A stretch of 64,000 nt of DNA from Enterocloster hominis (ex Liu et al. 2021) (GCA_014385265.1 JACRTJ010000006.1:1-64000); one strand, 5' to 3'. Positions 26,001-34,844 are shown, counted from the stretch's first letter. The notes: a model not told the origin generated them from the sequence alone. Numbers and translations are program-made.

Positions 26001-27640
26001 CCTGTGAGCCGCTCGATCTCAAAGGGAATGGGCACCTCCGGGTCCACAAACTCGTCCATGCGGTCTGTGATCACTCCGTTTTCCACCCTTACGGCTCCGA
26101 TCTCGATGATCTTATTCTTCACAGGGGAAAAGCCAGTGGTCTCAATGTCAAATACCACAAAAGCGCCGTCCAGGCTCTGGTTTTTAGAGTTCTCCACGAT
26201 CTCCTTCATATCGTCCACCAGGTAGCCCTCGACCCCGTAAAGGACCTTGAAGGCATCGCCCTTATCCAGGGCATGGCTGGCATCCGGGAAGGCCTGGACG
26301 CAGCCGTGGTCAGTCACAGCCAAGGCCGGCATTCCCCACTGCTTTGCCCGTTTTATGATATCCTTTACCTCAGAAACGCCGTCCATGTCGCTCATTTTCG
26401 TATGACAGTGGAGCTCCACCCGCTTCACCGGCGCGTTGTCCACCCGCCGGGTGGTAAAATCCTCGCACTTTTTGATCCCAGTGATGGATCCCACGGTCAG
26501 CTCGCCGTCGAACCGGTCGATGGTGGTGATCCCCTTGAGCTTTATGAACTTTCCCTGCTTTATGGCCTCGTCAGCGTCGGCCTCCTGATCCTCTCTCAGA
26601 AACATCTTGACGGTGATGCTGTCGGTGAAGTCGGTGAGATCAAAGATCATCATCTTGCTGCCGCTTCTAAGCTCCCTTTTTTCCACCCGGATGATCTTTC
26701 CCCGTAAGACCACCTCGCCGATCTCCCCGGCGATCTCATGGATCTCCATGGTCTCGCCCTCGAAATCGCGGCCGTAAAGCACATCAGGATTCTCCGACTT
26801 CCGGTAGGGCATTCTTCCTCCCCGGCCGCCGTCCCGCTTAAAGCCGGAGCCAGAGCCGTTCTGGCCGCCCTGGAAGCCGCCGTTTCCGGCTCCGCTGACG
26901 GGATTCCCTTTTCCTCCAGCAGTTTTTTTCTCTCCAAAGGTCTTTTTTGTAAAGGTCCGGGAGCCGGGCTTTTGATCCTTGGCCGGGGCGCCCCCCCCGC
27001 CTGGATCGCCATGGTCTTCCTCCTGGCCCCGGGATCCTGCCATTTCCTCCTGCCCGCCGCCCATATCCTGGACGTGGGACGCCAGAAGGGCCGCCAGGGC
27101 CGCCTCCTCGTCAAAGTCGTCCCGTCTCTCCTTCTCTGCCTTTGTGAAGGAAAACCTTACCTCTGCCGGAAGGCCGCACCGCTCTGTAAAGATCTTTTCC
27201 AGGATCCGCCCCACTTCCTTTGAGCGTTCCCGGTAGATCAGATTGTCCTCGATGGTCATGACCATGGTATCCTCTGCCTCAAAGGCCGTTTCCGCCCGGC
27301 GCAGGATATTGTATTCGATCATGCCGAAATTCTTAAACTCCATTAGGATGCTGTCCTTGTAGACCTGGTACAGCTTTTCCGGCGTATACTGGGCCGAAAG
27401 GCGGTATTTTTCAAGGATCTTCACGGTGATGGAGCGGCCGGGGAAGAGCTGCTTTGCGATCCCCTCCTCCATGCTGCAAATATTCTTTTTATGGATCAGT
27501 CTGGGACTTACGATATAGATGCGAAGAGAGCTTCTGTCCTTTGGCATGGATACCTTTTCCACCATGACCAGCTTTAGAAGCTCCTTTAATTCTTCGCCGA
27601 TATGCAGTCCCGGAAATACTTCCAGAAACGGTTTTTCCAT
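23084..27640 (-). CDS. polC: DNA polymerase III alpha subunit, PolC type
   Basis: A 1518-residue Gram-positive replicative polymerase with built-in 3'-5' exonuclease. In order: N-terminal domain (1-~200); a low-complexity Gly/Lys/Asp-rich insert (~200-290); an OB fold (IHEIAGEIGEVVLRGKIIRV); a PHP domain (ELHCHTKMSDMDGV); an exonuclease (FVVFDIETTGFSP); a zinc-finger region with CTNCHYYDF and CPVCGHP; and the polymerase palm (DIDLNFSGEYQ). The C-terminus ends in the clamp-binding motif QLSLFDF. The start overlaps the ispG stop by one base (TAATG), so translation is coupled. Confidence 0.98.
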   Translation of the reverse strand: MEKPFLEVFPGLHIGEELKELLKLVMVEKVSMPKDRSSLRIYIVSPRLIHKKNICSMEEGIAKQLFPGRSITVKILEKYRLSAQYTPEKLYQVYKDSILMEFKNFGMIEYNILRRAETAFEAEDTMVMTIEDNLIYRERSKEVGRILEKIFTERCGLPAEVRFSFTKAEKERRDDFDEEAALAALLASHVQDMGGGQEEMAGSRGQEEDHGDPGGGGAPAKDQKPGSRTFTKKTFGEKKTAGGKGNPVSGAGNGGFQGGQNGSGSGFKRDGGRGGRMPYRKSENPDVLYGRDFEGETMEIHEIAGEIGEVVLRGKIIRVEKRELRSGSKMMIFDLTDFTDSITVKMFLREDQEADADEAIKQGKFIKLKGITTIDRFDGELTVGSITGIKKCEDFTTRRVDNAPVKRVELHCHTKMSDMDGVSEVKDIIKRAKQWGMPALAVTDHGCVQAFPDASHALDKGDAFKVLYGVEGYLVDDMKEIVENSKNQSLDGAFVVFDIETTGFSPVKNKIIEIGAVRVENGVITDRMDEFVDPEVPIPFEIERLTGINDAMVMGAETIGPVLGRFLEFSRGAVLVAHNASFDVGFISHNASVLGYEFHPTVMDTVALARVLLPNLNRYKLDTVAKALNVSLENHHRAVDDAEATAGIFLKFVEMLKKQHGMETLDDLNVFNQAEDSAIMKMPTYHVIILAKNDLGRVNLYRLVSWSHVRFFSRRPRIPKSLLNQYREGLIIGSACEAGELYQAILRGGTDAELQRLVRFYDYLEIQPLGNDMFMLRDEKSTVKTVEDLKEINRKIVRLGEQCGKPVCATCDVHFLDPEDEIYRRILMAGMGFKDSDEQAPLYLRTTEEMLAEFDYLGSDLAYEVVVANTRKIADMCEPIAPVRPDKCPPVIENSDETLRNICYNRAHEMYGENLPKIVTDRLERELTSIISNGFAVMYIIAQKLVWKSNEDGYLVGSRGSVGSSFVATMSGITEVNPLSPHYYCTNCHYYDFDSEEVKKYSGMAGCDMPDKLCPVCGHPLTKDGFDIPFETFLGFKGDKEPDIDLNFSGEYQSRAHDYTEVIFGKGQTFRAGTIGTLADKTAFGYVKNYFEEHGERKRNCEINRIVQGCVGVRRTTGQHPGGIVVLPLGEMIYSFTPVQHPANDMATKTITTHFDYHSIDHNLLKLDILGHDDPTMIRMLQDLIGLDPVKDIPLDCREVMSLFQDTSALGITPEDIGGCKLGALGVPEFGTDFAMQMLLDTKPKYFSDLVRIAGLAHGTDVWLGNAQTLIQEGKATIQTAICTRDDIMVYLIQQGLEEGTAFTIMESVRKGKGLKPEWEEEMSAHGVPDWYIWSCKKIKYMFPKAHAAAYVMMAWRIAYCKVFYPLAYYASFFSIRASAFSYEIMCLGREKLESHLADYKRRSDSLSKKEQDTLRDMRIVQEMYARGFDFLPMDIYKARARHFQVMGNKLMPSINSIDGLGEKAADSIEEAAKDGPFLSKEDFRNRTRVSKTICDLMGELGILKDLPETNQLSLFDF

Positions 27641-28707
27641 TATTCTCCCTTTGCTTCCTTCATGGCCAGAAGCTCCGCCCGCAGAGCCGGCAGAAGCTCA
27701 TCCTCCGGCAGCTTCTTAAGGATCTGCCCCTTCTTAATGAGCAGGCCCTCGCCAATGCCTCCGGCAATTCCGATATCTGCCTCCCTGGCCTCTCCCGGTC
27801 CGTTGACCACGCAGCCCATGACGGCTACCTTCACATCCAGGTCGATATCCGCCACCATTTCCTCCACCCGGGTGGCCAGGCCGATAAGGTCGATCCTGGT
27901 GCGCCCGCAGGTGGGGCAGGAGACCACCTCGATGCCGCCTGTCCTCAGCTTCAGCGCCTTGAGGATCAGCTTGGCGCTCTTTATCTCCTCCACGGGATCC
28001 CCGGTCAGGGAAACACGGATGGTGTCCCCAATGCCCTCGTAGAGGATGATCCCCAGGCCCACAGAGGATTTAATATTTCCAGAAAGCAGGGTCCCTGACT
28101 CGGTGATCCCCACATGGAGGGGATACCGGCAGTCCCGGGCCAGAAGCTCGTGGGCTTTGACACACATCATCACGTCTGAGGACTTGATGCTCACCACCAG
28201 ATTATCGTAGCCCAGCTCCTCGATGACCTGGACCTCTCTTCTGGCACTCTCCACCAGGGCCTCCGCCGTGACTCCCCCGTACCGTTCCACCAGCTCCTTC
28301 TCCAGGGAGCCGCTGTTGACTCCCACCCGGATGGGGATGTTATACTCCTTTGCCTTATCCACCACAGCTTTGACCCGCTCCCTGGCGCCGATGTTCCCCG
28401 GATTGATCCGGATCTTATCAGCACCGCTTTCCATGGCGGCAATGGCCAGCCGGTAATCGAAATGGATATCCGCAACCAGAGGGATATGGATCTCCCGTTT
28501 GATCCGGCGGATGGCATCGGCCGCCTCCATGGTGGGCACCGCCACCCGGATGATGTCGCAGCCGGCGGCCTCCAGCTTAAGGATCTGGTCCACTGTGGCC
28601 TCCACATCCTCTGTTTTTGTATTGCACATGGACTGGATCAGCACTGGATTCCCTCCGCCGATCACCTTATCTCCGATCCGGATCACCTTCGTATTTTCCC
28701 TGTACAT
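27640..28707 (-). CDS. ispG: 4-hydroxy-3-methylbut-2-enyl diphosphate synthase
   Basis: A 355-residue iron-sulfur enzyme of the MEP isoprenoid pathway, acting after IspF. The C-terminal cluster region is visible (VSCPTCGRTRIDL, VAVMGCVVNGPGE). The N-terminal TIM barrel has VLIQSMCNTKTEDVEATV. The start at MYRENTKVIRIG is preferred because GGAGG lies five bases upstream; a GTG seven codons earlier would place that site inside the gene. It shares the operon with dxr, another MEP-pathway gene. Confidence 0.96.
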   Translation of the reverse strand: MYRENTKVIRIGDKVIGGGNPVLIQSMCNTKTEDVEATVDQILKLEAAGCDIIRVAVPTMEAADAIRRIKREIHIPLVADIHFDYRLAIAAMESGADKIRINPGNIGARERVKAVVDKAKEYNIPIRVGVNSGSLEKELVERYGGVTAEALVESARREVQVIEELGYDNLVVSIKSSDVMMCVKAHELLARDCRYPLHVGITESGTLLSGNIKSSVGLGIILYEGIGDTIRVSLTGDPVEEIKSAKLILKALKLRTGGIEVVSCPTCGRTRIDLIGLATRVEEMVADIDLDVKVAVMGCVVNGPGEAREADIGIAGGIGEGLLIKKGQILKKLPEDELLPALRAELLAMKEAKGE

Positions 28708-28752
28708 AAAATCCTCCAAACTTTCCACAGACCGCCTTGCAGACCGGCGGCC

Positions 28753-29832
28753 TTACATAAGGAATCTCACATCGTTAAGCAGCACAAACACCATAAAGGC
28801 CATGAGAAGCGCCATTCCGGCCATGTTCACCGCGCCCTCGATCCTCTGGTCCACCGGCTTTTTCGCCGCCAGCTCGTAGGCGAGGAACACCAGACGGCCT
28901 CCGTCCAGGGCCGGGAACGGCAGCAGGTTCATGACGCCCAGATTGGCGGAAAACATCACCATCAGATTCAGGATGTTCATAAACACCGTTACCAGACCAT
29001 AGGGCCGCACCTGGTCCACCGTATTGTCGATGATGGAGACGATACGCACCGGGCCGGCAATGTCGTCGGCGCTTATCCGGCCCTTTACCAGCTCCTTTAA
29101 GCTGTCCACCACAGTAAGCACTGCGTACCGCACTTCTGCGGCTCCGTATTTTATGATCTTCGGGATGTTAAAGCCCAAGGACTCATAGCCGGAAAACTGG
29201 ATCCCGGTCAGATACCGGCCGTTCTGGAGCGTAAAAAGATCCGCATCCAGGAACGCCTCATGGCTCTCCCATTTTCCAGTCTCTCCGTCCAGCCGGTCAT
29301 ACTGCACCGTAATGTCCCGGTTCCCGTTTACCAGCATCTTAAGGACCACATCCCTGGCGATCATCACCCGGCGGCCGCCGATCTTTGTGATCACATCTCC
29401 GGCCTTAAGCCCTGCCGCATCCGCCGCCTGGCCCGGCGTCACCTCCTGGATCCTTGCCGGATCGTAACCGGACCAGGATACGATGACCATGGCGAATACA
29501 AAGGCCAGGATAAAATTAAAGACCGGGCCTGCGGCCACCACGGACATCCGGGCCGCCGGGGATCTTGAGAAAAACGAGACTCCGCTTCCGTCCTCCAGGG
29601 CGCTCTCCCCTTCTTCGTCGCCGAATTCCCCCAGCATGGCGCAGGAGCCGCCGAAGGGGAACAGCTTCCAGGAATATCTGGTCCCGCTTTTTTTACTCAC
29701 ATGGGAAAGGAGCCGGGGACCAAATCCCAGGGAAAACTCCACCACAGTGATCCCATTGAGCCTGGCCAGAAGAAAATGGCCAAACTCATGGAATAAAACT
29801 ATCACACTTAAGACAACCAGTGCCAGTATCAC
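28753..29832 (-). CDS. rseP: RIP/S2P zinc metalloprotease RseP
   Basis: A 359-residue intramembrane site-2 protease. HEFGH at 15-19 in the first helix is the zinc site. A central PDZ domain follows (QEVTPGQAADAAGLKAGDVI). The last helices carry NLLPFPALDGGRLVF with the third ligand in the LDG motif. Family roles include anti-sigma factor cleavage and sporulation or envelope signalling. It lies between dxr and ispG, as is common in Firmicutes. Confidence 0.95.
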   Translation of the reverse strand: MILALVVLSVIVLFHEFGHFLLARLNGITVVEFSLGFGPRLLSHVSKKSGTRYSWKLFPFGGSCAMLGEFGDEEGESALEDGSGVSFFSRSPAARMSVVAAGPVFNFILAFVFAMVIVSWSGYDPARIQEVTPGQAADAAGLKAGDVITKIGGRRVMIARDVVLKMLVNGNRDITVQYDRLDGETGKWESHEAFLDADLFTLQNGRYLTGIQFSGYESLGFNIPKIIKYGAAEVRYAVLTVVDSLKELVKGRISADDIAGPVRIVSIIDNTVDQVRPYGLVTVFMNILNLMVMFSANLGVMNLLPFPALDGGRLVFLAYELAAKKPVDQRIEGAVNMAGMALLMAFMVFVLLNDVRFLM

Positions 29833-29844
29833 ACTATTCCTCCA

Positions 29845-31008
29845 TTATATCTGAAAATTATTCTTTTCCTGCCGTCTGCGCAGGAACTCATACGTTTCCT
29901 GCTCCGCTTCCAGGACCTGTTCCAGAGACGGATGGCTGATCCTTGTATGATGGGCCATGGCCTCGGCGATCATATCCGTGATCTCCAGGTATCCGGCCCT
30001 GCGGTCCAGGAATTCCGCCACGGCAAACTCATTGGCCGCGTTGAACACCACCGGCAGGGAGCCTTCGGCCCTTCCGGCCTCATAGGCCAGAGCCAGACCG
30101 CGGAAATTTTCCGGATCCGGCTTCTCAAAGGAGATCTCCGTCAGCTTCCAGAAATCTAGCCGGTCCCCAGCCAGGGGCCGCCGCTCCGGATAATACAAGG
30201 CATACTGGATCGGAAGCTTCATATCCGGCGTTCCCAACTGGGCCATGACGGCCCCGTCCTCAAACTGTACCATGGAGTGGATGATGCTCTTGGGCTGCAC
30301 CACCACCTGGATCCGGTCCAGGTCCACGTCAAAGAGCCACCTGGCCTCCATCACCTCCAGGCCCTTATTGACCATGGTAGAGCTGTCGATGGTGATCTTT
30401 CTTCCCATGGACCAGTTGGGATGCTTTAAGGCATCCTCCACCTGCACGCGCTCCATCTGCTTCCTGGTCCAGCCCCGGAAAGGGCCTCCGGAGGCCGTCA
30501 GAAGGATCTTATCTATCTTATTCCCATGCTCTCCGTTTAAGCACTGGAAAATGGCGCTGTGCTCGCTGTCCACCGGAAGAAGACGCACCTGGTGCTCTCT
30601 GGCCAGGGGGACGATGAGATGGCCCGCTGTCACCAGCGTTTCTTTATTGGCCAGGGCAATGTCCTTTCCCGATTTAATGGCAGCCATGGTGGGACGGATT
30701 CCGATCATCCCTACCACCGCCGTCACCAGGATCTCATATCCGTCCATGGCCGCGATCTCCATGAGGCCGTCCATGCCGGAAACGATCTTTGTATCCGTAT
30801 CCCCGACCCGCAGGGCCAGGTCCTTTGCCTTTTCTTCGTCCCAGACGCCGCAGACAGCCGGCTTAAATTCCCGGATCTGCTCCTCCAGGAGCCTGATATT
30901 GCTTCCCGCCGCAATGGCTTTTACTGAAATATCCCCGTTGGCCCGCACCACATCCAGGGTCTGGGTGCCGATGGAGCCGGTGGAGCCGAGGATCCCTATG
31001 GTCTTCAT
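29845..31008 (-). CDS. dxr: 1-deoxy-D-xylulose 5-phosphate reductoisomerase
   Basis: A 387-residue enzyme converting DXP to MEP with NADPH. The Rossmann motif GSTGSIG lies at 8-14. ALANKETLVTAG, the catalytic SEHSAIFQCL and TASGGPF match the family. Near the end is AANEFAVAEFLD. It is 12 bases upstream of rseP. Confidence 0.97.
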   Translation of the reverse strand: MKTIGILGSTGSIGTQTLDVVRANGDISVKAIAAGSNIRLLEEQIREFKPAVCGVWDEEKAKDLALRVGDTDTKIVSGMDGLMEIAAMDGYEILVTAVVGMIGIRPTMAAIKSGKDIALANKETLVTAGHLIVPLAREHQVRLLPVDSEHSAIFQCLNGEHGNKIDKILLTASGGPFRGWTRKQMERVQVEDALKHPNWSMGRKITIDSSTMVNKGLEVMEARWLFDVDLDRIQVVVQPKSIIHSMVQFEDGAVMAQLGTPDMKLPIQYALYYPERRPLAGDRLDFWKLTEISFEKPDPENFRGLALAYEAGRAEGSLPVVFNAANEFAVAEFLDRRAGYLEITDMIAEAMAHHTRISHPSLEQVLEAEQETYEFLRRRQEKNNFQI

Positions 31009-31027
31009 TTCGATTTCCCTCTTTCTC

Positions 31028-31834
31028 TTATCGTAAGCCCAGGAACATCACTGCAAAGTAAATGGCCGGGGCCGTAAAGATCATGCTGTCGAACCGGTCT
31101 AAGATCCCGCCGTGGCCGGGGATCAGATGGCCGTAGTCCTTGACGCCGTGATTCCGTTTGATGGCAGAGGCCGCCAGATCCCCGATCTGGGAGATCACAG
31201 CCGCAATGGCACATGCGGCGGCGCTGATGACGCCGGGCCGGGCCAGCTCCACCATATGGCCTTCAAAGTATGCGCCGTATAAAAAGCCCAGGAGGGCCGC
31301 TCCCAGAACGCCTCCCACGGCTCCCTCCACCGTCTTTTTTGGGCTCAGCTTCGGCGCCATCTTATGCTTTCCAAGGAGCATTCCCGCACAGTAGGCACAG
31401 GTATCGCAGCCCCAGGAGCTTAAAACGATGAGCCACACCAGGTATTTTCCGTCTGGCATGGAGCGCACCTGATACAGGTAGGAAAACATCAGCCCCACAT
31501 AAAAGATCCCGAAAAAGGCCACTGTGATCTGCTCGGTGGTAAATTTAGGGAACGTAAACACATAGATGGTCATTAAAAGCATCAGCGCCGCGATGGCAAG
31601 GAAGGTCACATGACGGTCCATGCCAGTCCATACGATGGCATAATACGCCAGAACGGCCCCGTAGCCCACCAGGCCCGGCAGCTCCTTTTCGATCTTCATG
31701 ACCCGGTACAGCTCAAAAAGGCCGATCAGGGAAATTGCCAGGGACACCAGAAACAGAAGCGTCCCTCCCTTAACCAGCAGAAATGCCGCCAGAATCACCA
31801 AAACGATCCCGCTGATCAGTCTGGTCGTAAACAT
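31028..31834 (-). CDS. cdsA: Phosphatidate cytidylyltransferase
   Basis: A 268-residue integral membrane enzyme making CDP-diacylglycerol from phosphatidate and CTP. About eight hydrophobic helices are visible. The signature is IKRNHGVKDYGHLIPGHGGI followed by LDRFDS. SPKKTVEGAVGG in the middle also matches. The operon order uppS-cdsA-dxr-rseP is classic. Confidence 0.96.
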   Translation of the reverse strand: MFTTRLISGIVLVILAAFLLVKGGTLLFLVSLAISLIGLFELYRVMKIEKELPGLVGYGAVLAYYAIVWTGMDRHVTFLAIAALMLLMTIYVFTFPKFTTEQITVAFFGIFYVGLMFSYLYQVRSMPDGKYLVWLIVLSSWGCDTCAYCAGMLLGKHKMAPKLSPKKTVEGAVGGVLGAALLGFLYGAYFEGHMVELARPGVISAAACAIAAVISQIGDLAASAIKRNHGVKDYGHLIPGHGGILDRFDSMIFTAPAIYFAVMFLGLR

Positions 31835-31845
31835 ATTGTCACCCC

Positions 31846-32574
31846 TTACTTCTTCTCCGTCTGGGAAACGCCGCCGAACCGGCGTTCTCTCTTATTATAC
31901 TGGCGGATGGCCTCCAGTAATTCCTCTTTGTTGAAATCCGGCCAGAGGCAGTCGGTCACATAGAGCTCCGAATAAGCAAGCTGCCAGAGCAGGTAATTGG
32001 AAAGACGCAGTTCCCCGCTGGTGCGGATCAGAAGATCCGGATCCGGGATCCCGGCAGTATCCAGATAGGAGGCAAACCGGCTTTCCGTCATCTCCTCCTC
32101 TGTGATCCTTCCGGCCTTCACATCCTCCATGACCTTTTTTACAGCCCGGGTGATCTCATCCCGGCTCCCGTAATTGACGGCGATCACAAAGGTAAGACCT
32201 GTATTGTCCTTTGTCTCTCGTTCCAGGCTGTCGATCCCCTCCACGATATCCGGCGCAAACCGGCTCCTCTCTCCGATCATCCTTACCCGCACATTATTGG
32301 CCTTGGCGATCTTTAAAAGACGTTTTGTATAATACCGGAACAGCTGCATCAGGGCTCCCACTTCCTCTGCCGGCCGCTTCCAGTTTTCTGTGGAAAAGCC
32401 ATAGACCGTCAGGTACCGGATCCCCAGTCTGGCTGCGTCTTCTACGATCTGCTCCACAGTCTCGCAGCCCTTTTTATGGCCCAGCTGTCTGGGAAGGCCC
32501 CGTTTTTTTGCCCAGCGGCCGTTTCCATCCAGGATCAGCGCCACATGGGCAGGAATCTTGAGATTTTCTTCCAT
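31846..32574 (-). CDS. uppS: Undecaprenyl diphosphate synthase
   Basis: A 242-residue cis-prenyltransferase that makes the C55 lipid carrier for wall synthesis. LILDGNGRWAKKRG holds catalytic D16. YGFSTENWKRP and IRTSGELRLSNYLLWQLAYSE are family signatures. It supplies the carrier needed by surface-glycan synthesis such as the cluster at 50443-64000. Confidence 0.97.
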   Translation of the reverse strand: MEENLKIPAHVALILDGNGRWAKKRGLPRQLGHKKGCETVEQIVEDAARLGIRYLTVYGFSTENWKRPAEEVGALMQLFRYYTKRLLKIAKANNVRVRMIGERSRFAPDIVEGIDSLERETKDNTGLTFVIAVNYGSRDEITRAVKKVMEDVKAGRITEEEMTESRFASYLDTAGIPDPDLLIRTSGELRLSNYLLWQLAYSELYVTDCLWPDFNKEELLEAIRQYNKRERRFGGVSQTEKK

Positions 32575-32614
32575 TTTTTCCTCCCGTCCGGCATCCTTAG
32601 CCGGATTTCAAAAG

Positions 32615-32642
32615 ACAGGGGCCAGGTTTCCCTGCCCCCTGT
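32615..32642 (-). terminator. Hairpin between frr and uppS, terminator or attenuator
   Basis: On the minus strand ACAGGGG pairs with CCCCTGT, with inner CAGGG/CCTGG, followed by CTTTTG. The T-run is short, so it probably reduces rather than stops transcription into uppS. Confidence 0.55.
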
Positions 32643-32651
32643 GATCTTATC

Positions 32652-33206
32652 TTATACTGTAAGGATCTCTTTCGTCTTGTTCTCCACAGCCTTGTCGATC
32701 TTCTCGATGGCCTTGTCGGTGATCTTCTGGATCTTTTCCTCAGCATCCTTTAAATCGTCCTCAGAGATCTCATCGTTCTTTTGCATCTTCTTAAAGGTAT
32801 CATTGGCATCGCGGCGGATATTGCGGACTGCCACCTTGGCATTCTCGCCCTTCTTCTTTACATCCTTGGCCAGCTCCTTACGTCTGTCCTCGGTGAGCTC
32901 CGGGAAGATCAGGCGGATGCAGGAACCGTCGTTGTTGGGGTTGATGCCCAGATCCGAGGTCTGGATCGCTTTTTCAATGGCCTTTAACAGGCTCTTCTCC
33001 CAGGGCTGGATCAGGATCATCCGGGCTTCGGGCACGGAGATATTTCCCACCTGCTGGATCGGGGTCGGAGTTCCGTAATAGTCTACTTTGATCTTATCCA
33101 GAACGTGCGGATTGGCGCGTCCGGCACGAATGGAGGCGTAATCGTTCATCAGGCTGTCAATGGTCTTGTCCATCTTTTCTTCGTAGATCTTTAACTGTTC
33201 TTTCAT
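32652..33206 (-). CDS. frr: Ribosome recycling factor
   Basis: A 184-residue RRF that separates post-termination ribosomes with EF-G. The three-helix bundle and its DYYGTPTPIQQVGNISVPEA segment are clear, with RKELAKDVKKKGENAKVAVR further on. It lies 12 bases after pyrH. Confidence 0.98.
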   Translation of the reverse strand: MKEQLKIYEEKMDKTIDSLMNDYASIRAGRANPHVLDKIKVDYYGTPTPIQQVGNISVPEARMILIQPWEKSLLKAIEKAIQTSDLGINPNNDGSCIRLIFPELTEDRRKELAKDVKKKGENAKVAVRNIRRDANDTFKKMQKNDEISEDDLKDAEEKIQKITDKAIEKIDKAVENKTKEILTV

Positions 33207-33218
33207 AATAACCTCCTG

Positions 33219-33923
33219 TTATGAAACGGTAACGATGGTACCGTTAATATTTCCCTGCATGGCGTTGGCGATGCCGTTTTCCTCATTTAAGGAAAATACG
33301 GCCATGGGCATTTTATGCTCCATGCACATGATGGACGCCGTCAGGTCCACCACTGCTAACTGCTTGTCGATCACTTCCTGGATGGAGACTGTATCGTACT
33401 TTTTCGCAGCCGGATTGACCCTGGGATCGCTGTCATAAACGCCGTCAATGGCCTTGGCCAGGAGAATGCAGTCCGCATCCATCTCAATGGCCCGCAGTGT
33501 GATGGTCGTATCCGTGGAGAAATAGGGATGTCCGATCCCTCCGGCGAAAAATACTACCATGCCTCTTTCAAAGTATTTATTGGCCCGATCCTTGGAAAAC
33601 AGCTTCGTCATAGAGCCGCACTCAAAGGGGGTTAAGATCTGGGTCTTCATTCCAGTGTTACGGAAGATCTCAGATACGTAAATACAGTTCATGACGGTGG
33701 CTAACATTCCGATCTGGTCCGCCTTGGTACGGTCGATGGCGTCGCTGGTACGGCCTCTCCAGAAGTTTCCTCCGCCGATGACGATGCCCACCTGGACGCC
33801 GGCATCCACCGAAAGCTTCACCTGTCTTGCAACCTCTTTTACCGTATCCTCGTCAAAACCTGTTTTTTTCGGACCAGCCAGCGCTTCGCCGCTGAGCTTT
33901 AAAAAAACGCGTTTCATTTTCAT
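33219..33923 (-). CDS. pyrH: UMP kinase
   Basis: A 234-residue amino-acid-kinase-fold enzyme phosphorylating UMP to UDP. The start MKMKRVFLKLSGEAL is set by AGGAG about 10 bases upstream; the longer open frame runs into the leader. GVQVGIVIGGGNFWRG and GGIGHPYFSTDT are nucleotide and phosphate-binding signatures. It is the first gene of the eight-gene operon running to polC. Confidence 0.97.
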   Translation of the reverse strand: MKMKRVFLKLSGEALAGPKKTGFDEDTVKEVARQVKLSVDAGVQVGIVIGGGNFWRGRTSDAIDRTKADQIGMLATVMNCIYVSEIFRNTGMKTQILTPFECGSMTKLFSKDRANKYFERGMVVFFAGGIGHPYFSTDTTITLRAIEMDADCILLAKAIDGVYDSDPRVNPAAKKYDTVSIQEVIDKQLAVVDLTASIMCMEHKMPMAVFSLNEENGIANAMQGNINGTIVTVS

Positions 33924-34072
33924 TCTCTGCGCTCTCCTATGTATTTTGTTGTAACCGTCCGGCCATTGGAGATCCGGCGCTTCCTGTCCGCCGCAGGCGG
34001 CAGGAAGGGGCATAGCTGAACGGTTCTATTTTGTTTGTAGGAAATTATATCATACTTTCTGTGAATTGCCAA
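33924..34072 (-). promoter_or_regulatory. Promoter and structured leader of the pyrH-polC operon
   Basis: On the minus strand: TTGGCA (complement of 34067-34072), a 17-base spacer and TATAAT (complement of 34044-34049). About 110 bases of leader follow. It contains a GC-rich hairpin, CTTCCTG-CCGCC with GGCGG-ACAGGAAG (around 33981-34010), flanked by an AACCGT/ACGGTT pairing. No known riboswitch class was recognised. Confidence 0.75.
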
Positions 34073-34129
34073 CATGGATTTAAAAGGTTCTCCAGGTTCC
34101 CGCTTTCAGCCGTCTTTTCATATCAGCAC

Positions 34130-34157
34130 TTGCATTCCTTTTTCCAAGAGATATAAT
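34130..34157 (+). promoter_or_regulatory. Promoter of the flavin reductase gene
   Basis: TTGCAT at 34130-34135, a 16-base spacer and TATAAT at 34152-34157. The start codon follows 54 bases later. Confidence 0.7.
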
Positions 34158-34211
34158 GGAAGAATAAGGAACCGTTTCCGTCAATTTCATATAAAAAGCG
34201 AGGTAATCACA

Positions 34212-34778
34212 ATGAGAAAAAAACTTGATCTGACCGAAGGTATTTTCCCCATGCCGGTTTTAATGGTGGCCACCTACAATGAGGACGGAAGCGTAAACGT
34301 CATGAACGCCGCCTGGGGCACCATGCAGAAACGGGGCAATGTGGCCCTTAACCTTTCCGAAGCCCATAAGACCTTAAAAAACATCAAGGCAAGAGGTGCC
34401 TTCACCGTAAGCATCGCCGATGCTACCCATGTGACAGAGGCCGATTATTTCGGGGTGGAATCCGGAAATAAGGCTCCTGATAAATTTGCCAACAGCGGCC
34501 TCACTGCCAGCCGGTCCGAATTCGTGGACGCTCCAGTGATCAACGAATTCCCCCTCTGCCTGGAATGTACCTTCATTGAATACCAGGATGGGGCATACGG
34601 CTGCGGCGTCATCGGAAAGGTCGTGAACGTGACCGCAGACGAAAGCGTCATGGACGGGGACCGGGTCGATATGGACCGGGTAAATGCCATCGCCTTCGAT
34701 CCCTATACCCACGGCTATTATAAGGTGTCCGGAAGAGTCGGAGAGGCTTTTAAAGACGGATTGAAGCTCAAAAAATAG
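34212..34778 (+). CDS. Flavoredoxin/flavin reductase family protein
   Basis: A 188-residue FMN-binding split-barrel protein (flavin reductase-like). It starts MRKKLDLTEGIFPMPVLMVA with GAGG eight bases upstream. NVMNAAWGTMQKRGNVALNL and TGK-like VSIADATHVTEADYFGVESG fit the flavoredoxin branch of Clostridia. It probably takes part in flavin or electron transfer; the partner is unknown. It converges with rubrerythrin. Confidence 0.85.
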   Translation: MRKKLDLTEGIFPMPVLMVATYNEDGSVNVMNAAWGTMQKRGNVALNLSEAHKTLKNIKARGAFTVSIADATHVTEADYFGVESGNKAPDKFANSGLTASRSEFVDAPVINEFPLCLECTFIEYQDGAYGCGVIGKVVNVTADESVMDGDRVDMDRVNAIAFDPYTHGYYKVSGRVGEAFKDGLKLKK

Positions 34779-34811
34779 ATCTTCAGCGCTTTTTTATTCT
34801 TTTCCGAAAAA

Positions 34812-34838
34812 ATCCCCCGGGGCCGCGCTCCGGGGGAT
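34812..34838 (-). terminator. Terminator of rubrerythrin
   Basis: The stem ATCCCCCGG (34812-34820) with CCGGGGGAT (34830-34838) has a 9-base loop. On the minus strand it is followed by TTTTT. It lies between convergent genes and may also slow plus-strand transcription. Confidence 0.85.
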
Positions 34839-34844
34839 CCACTT

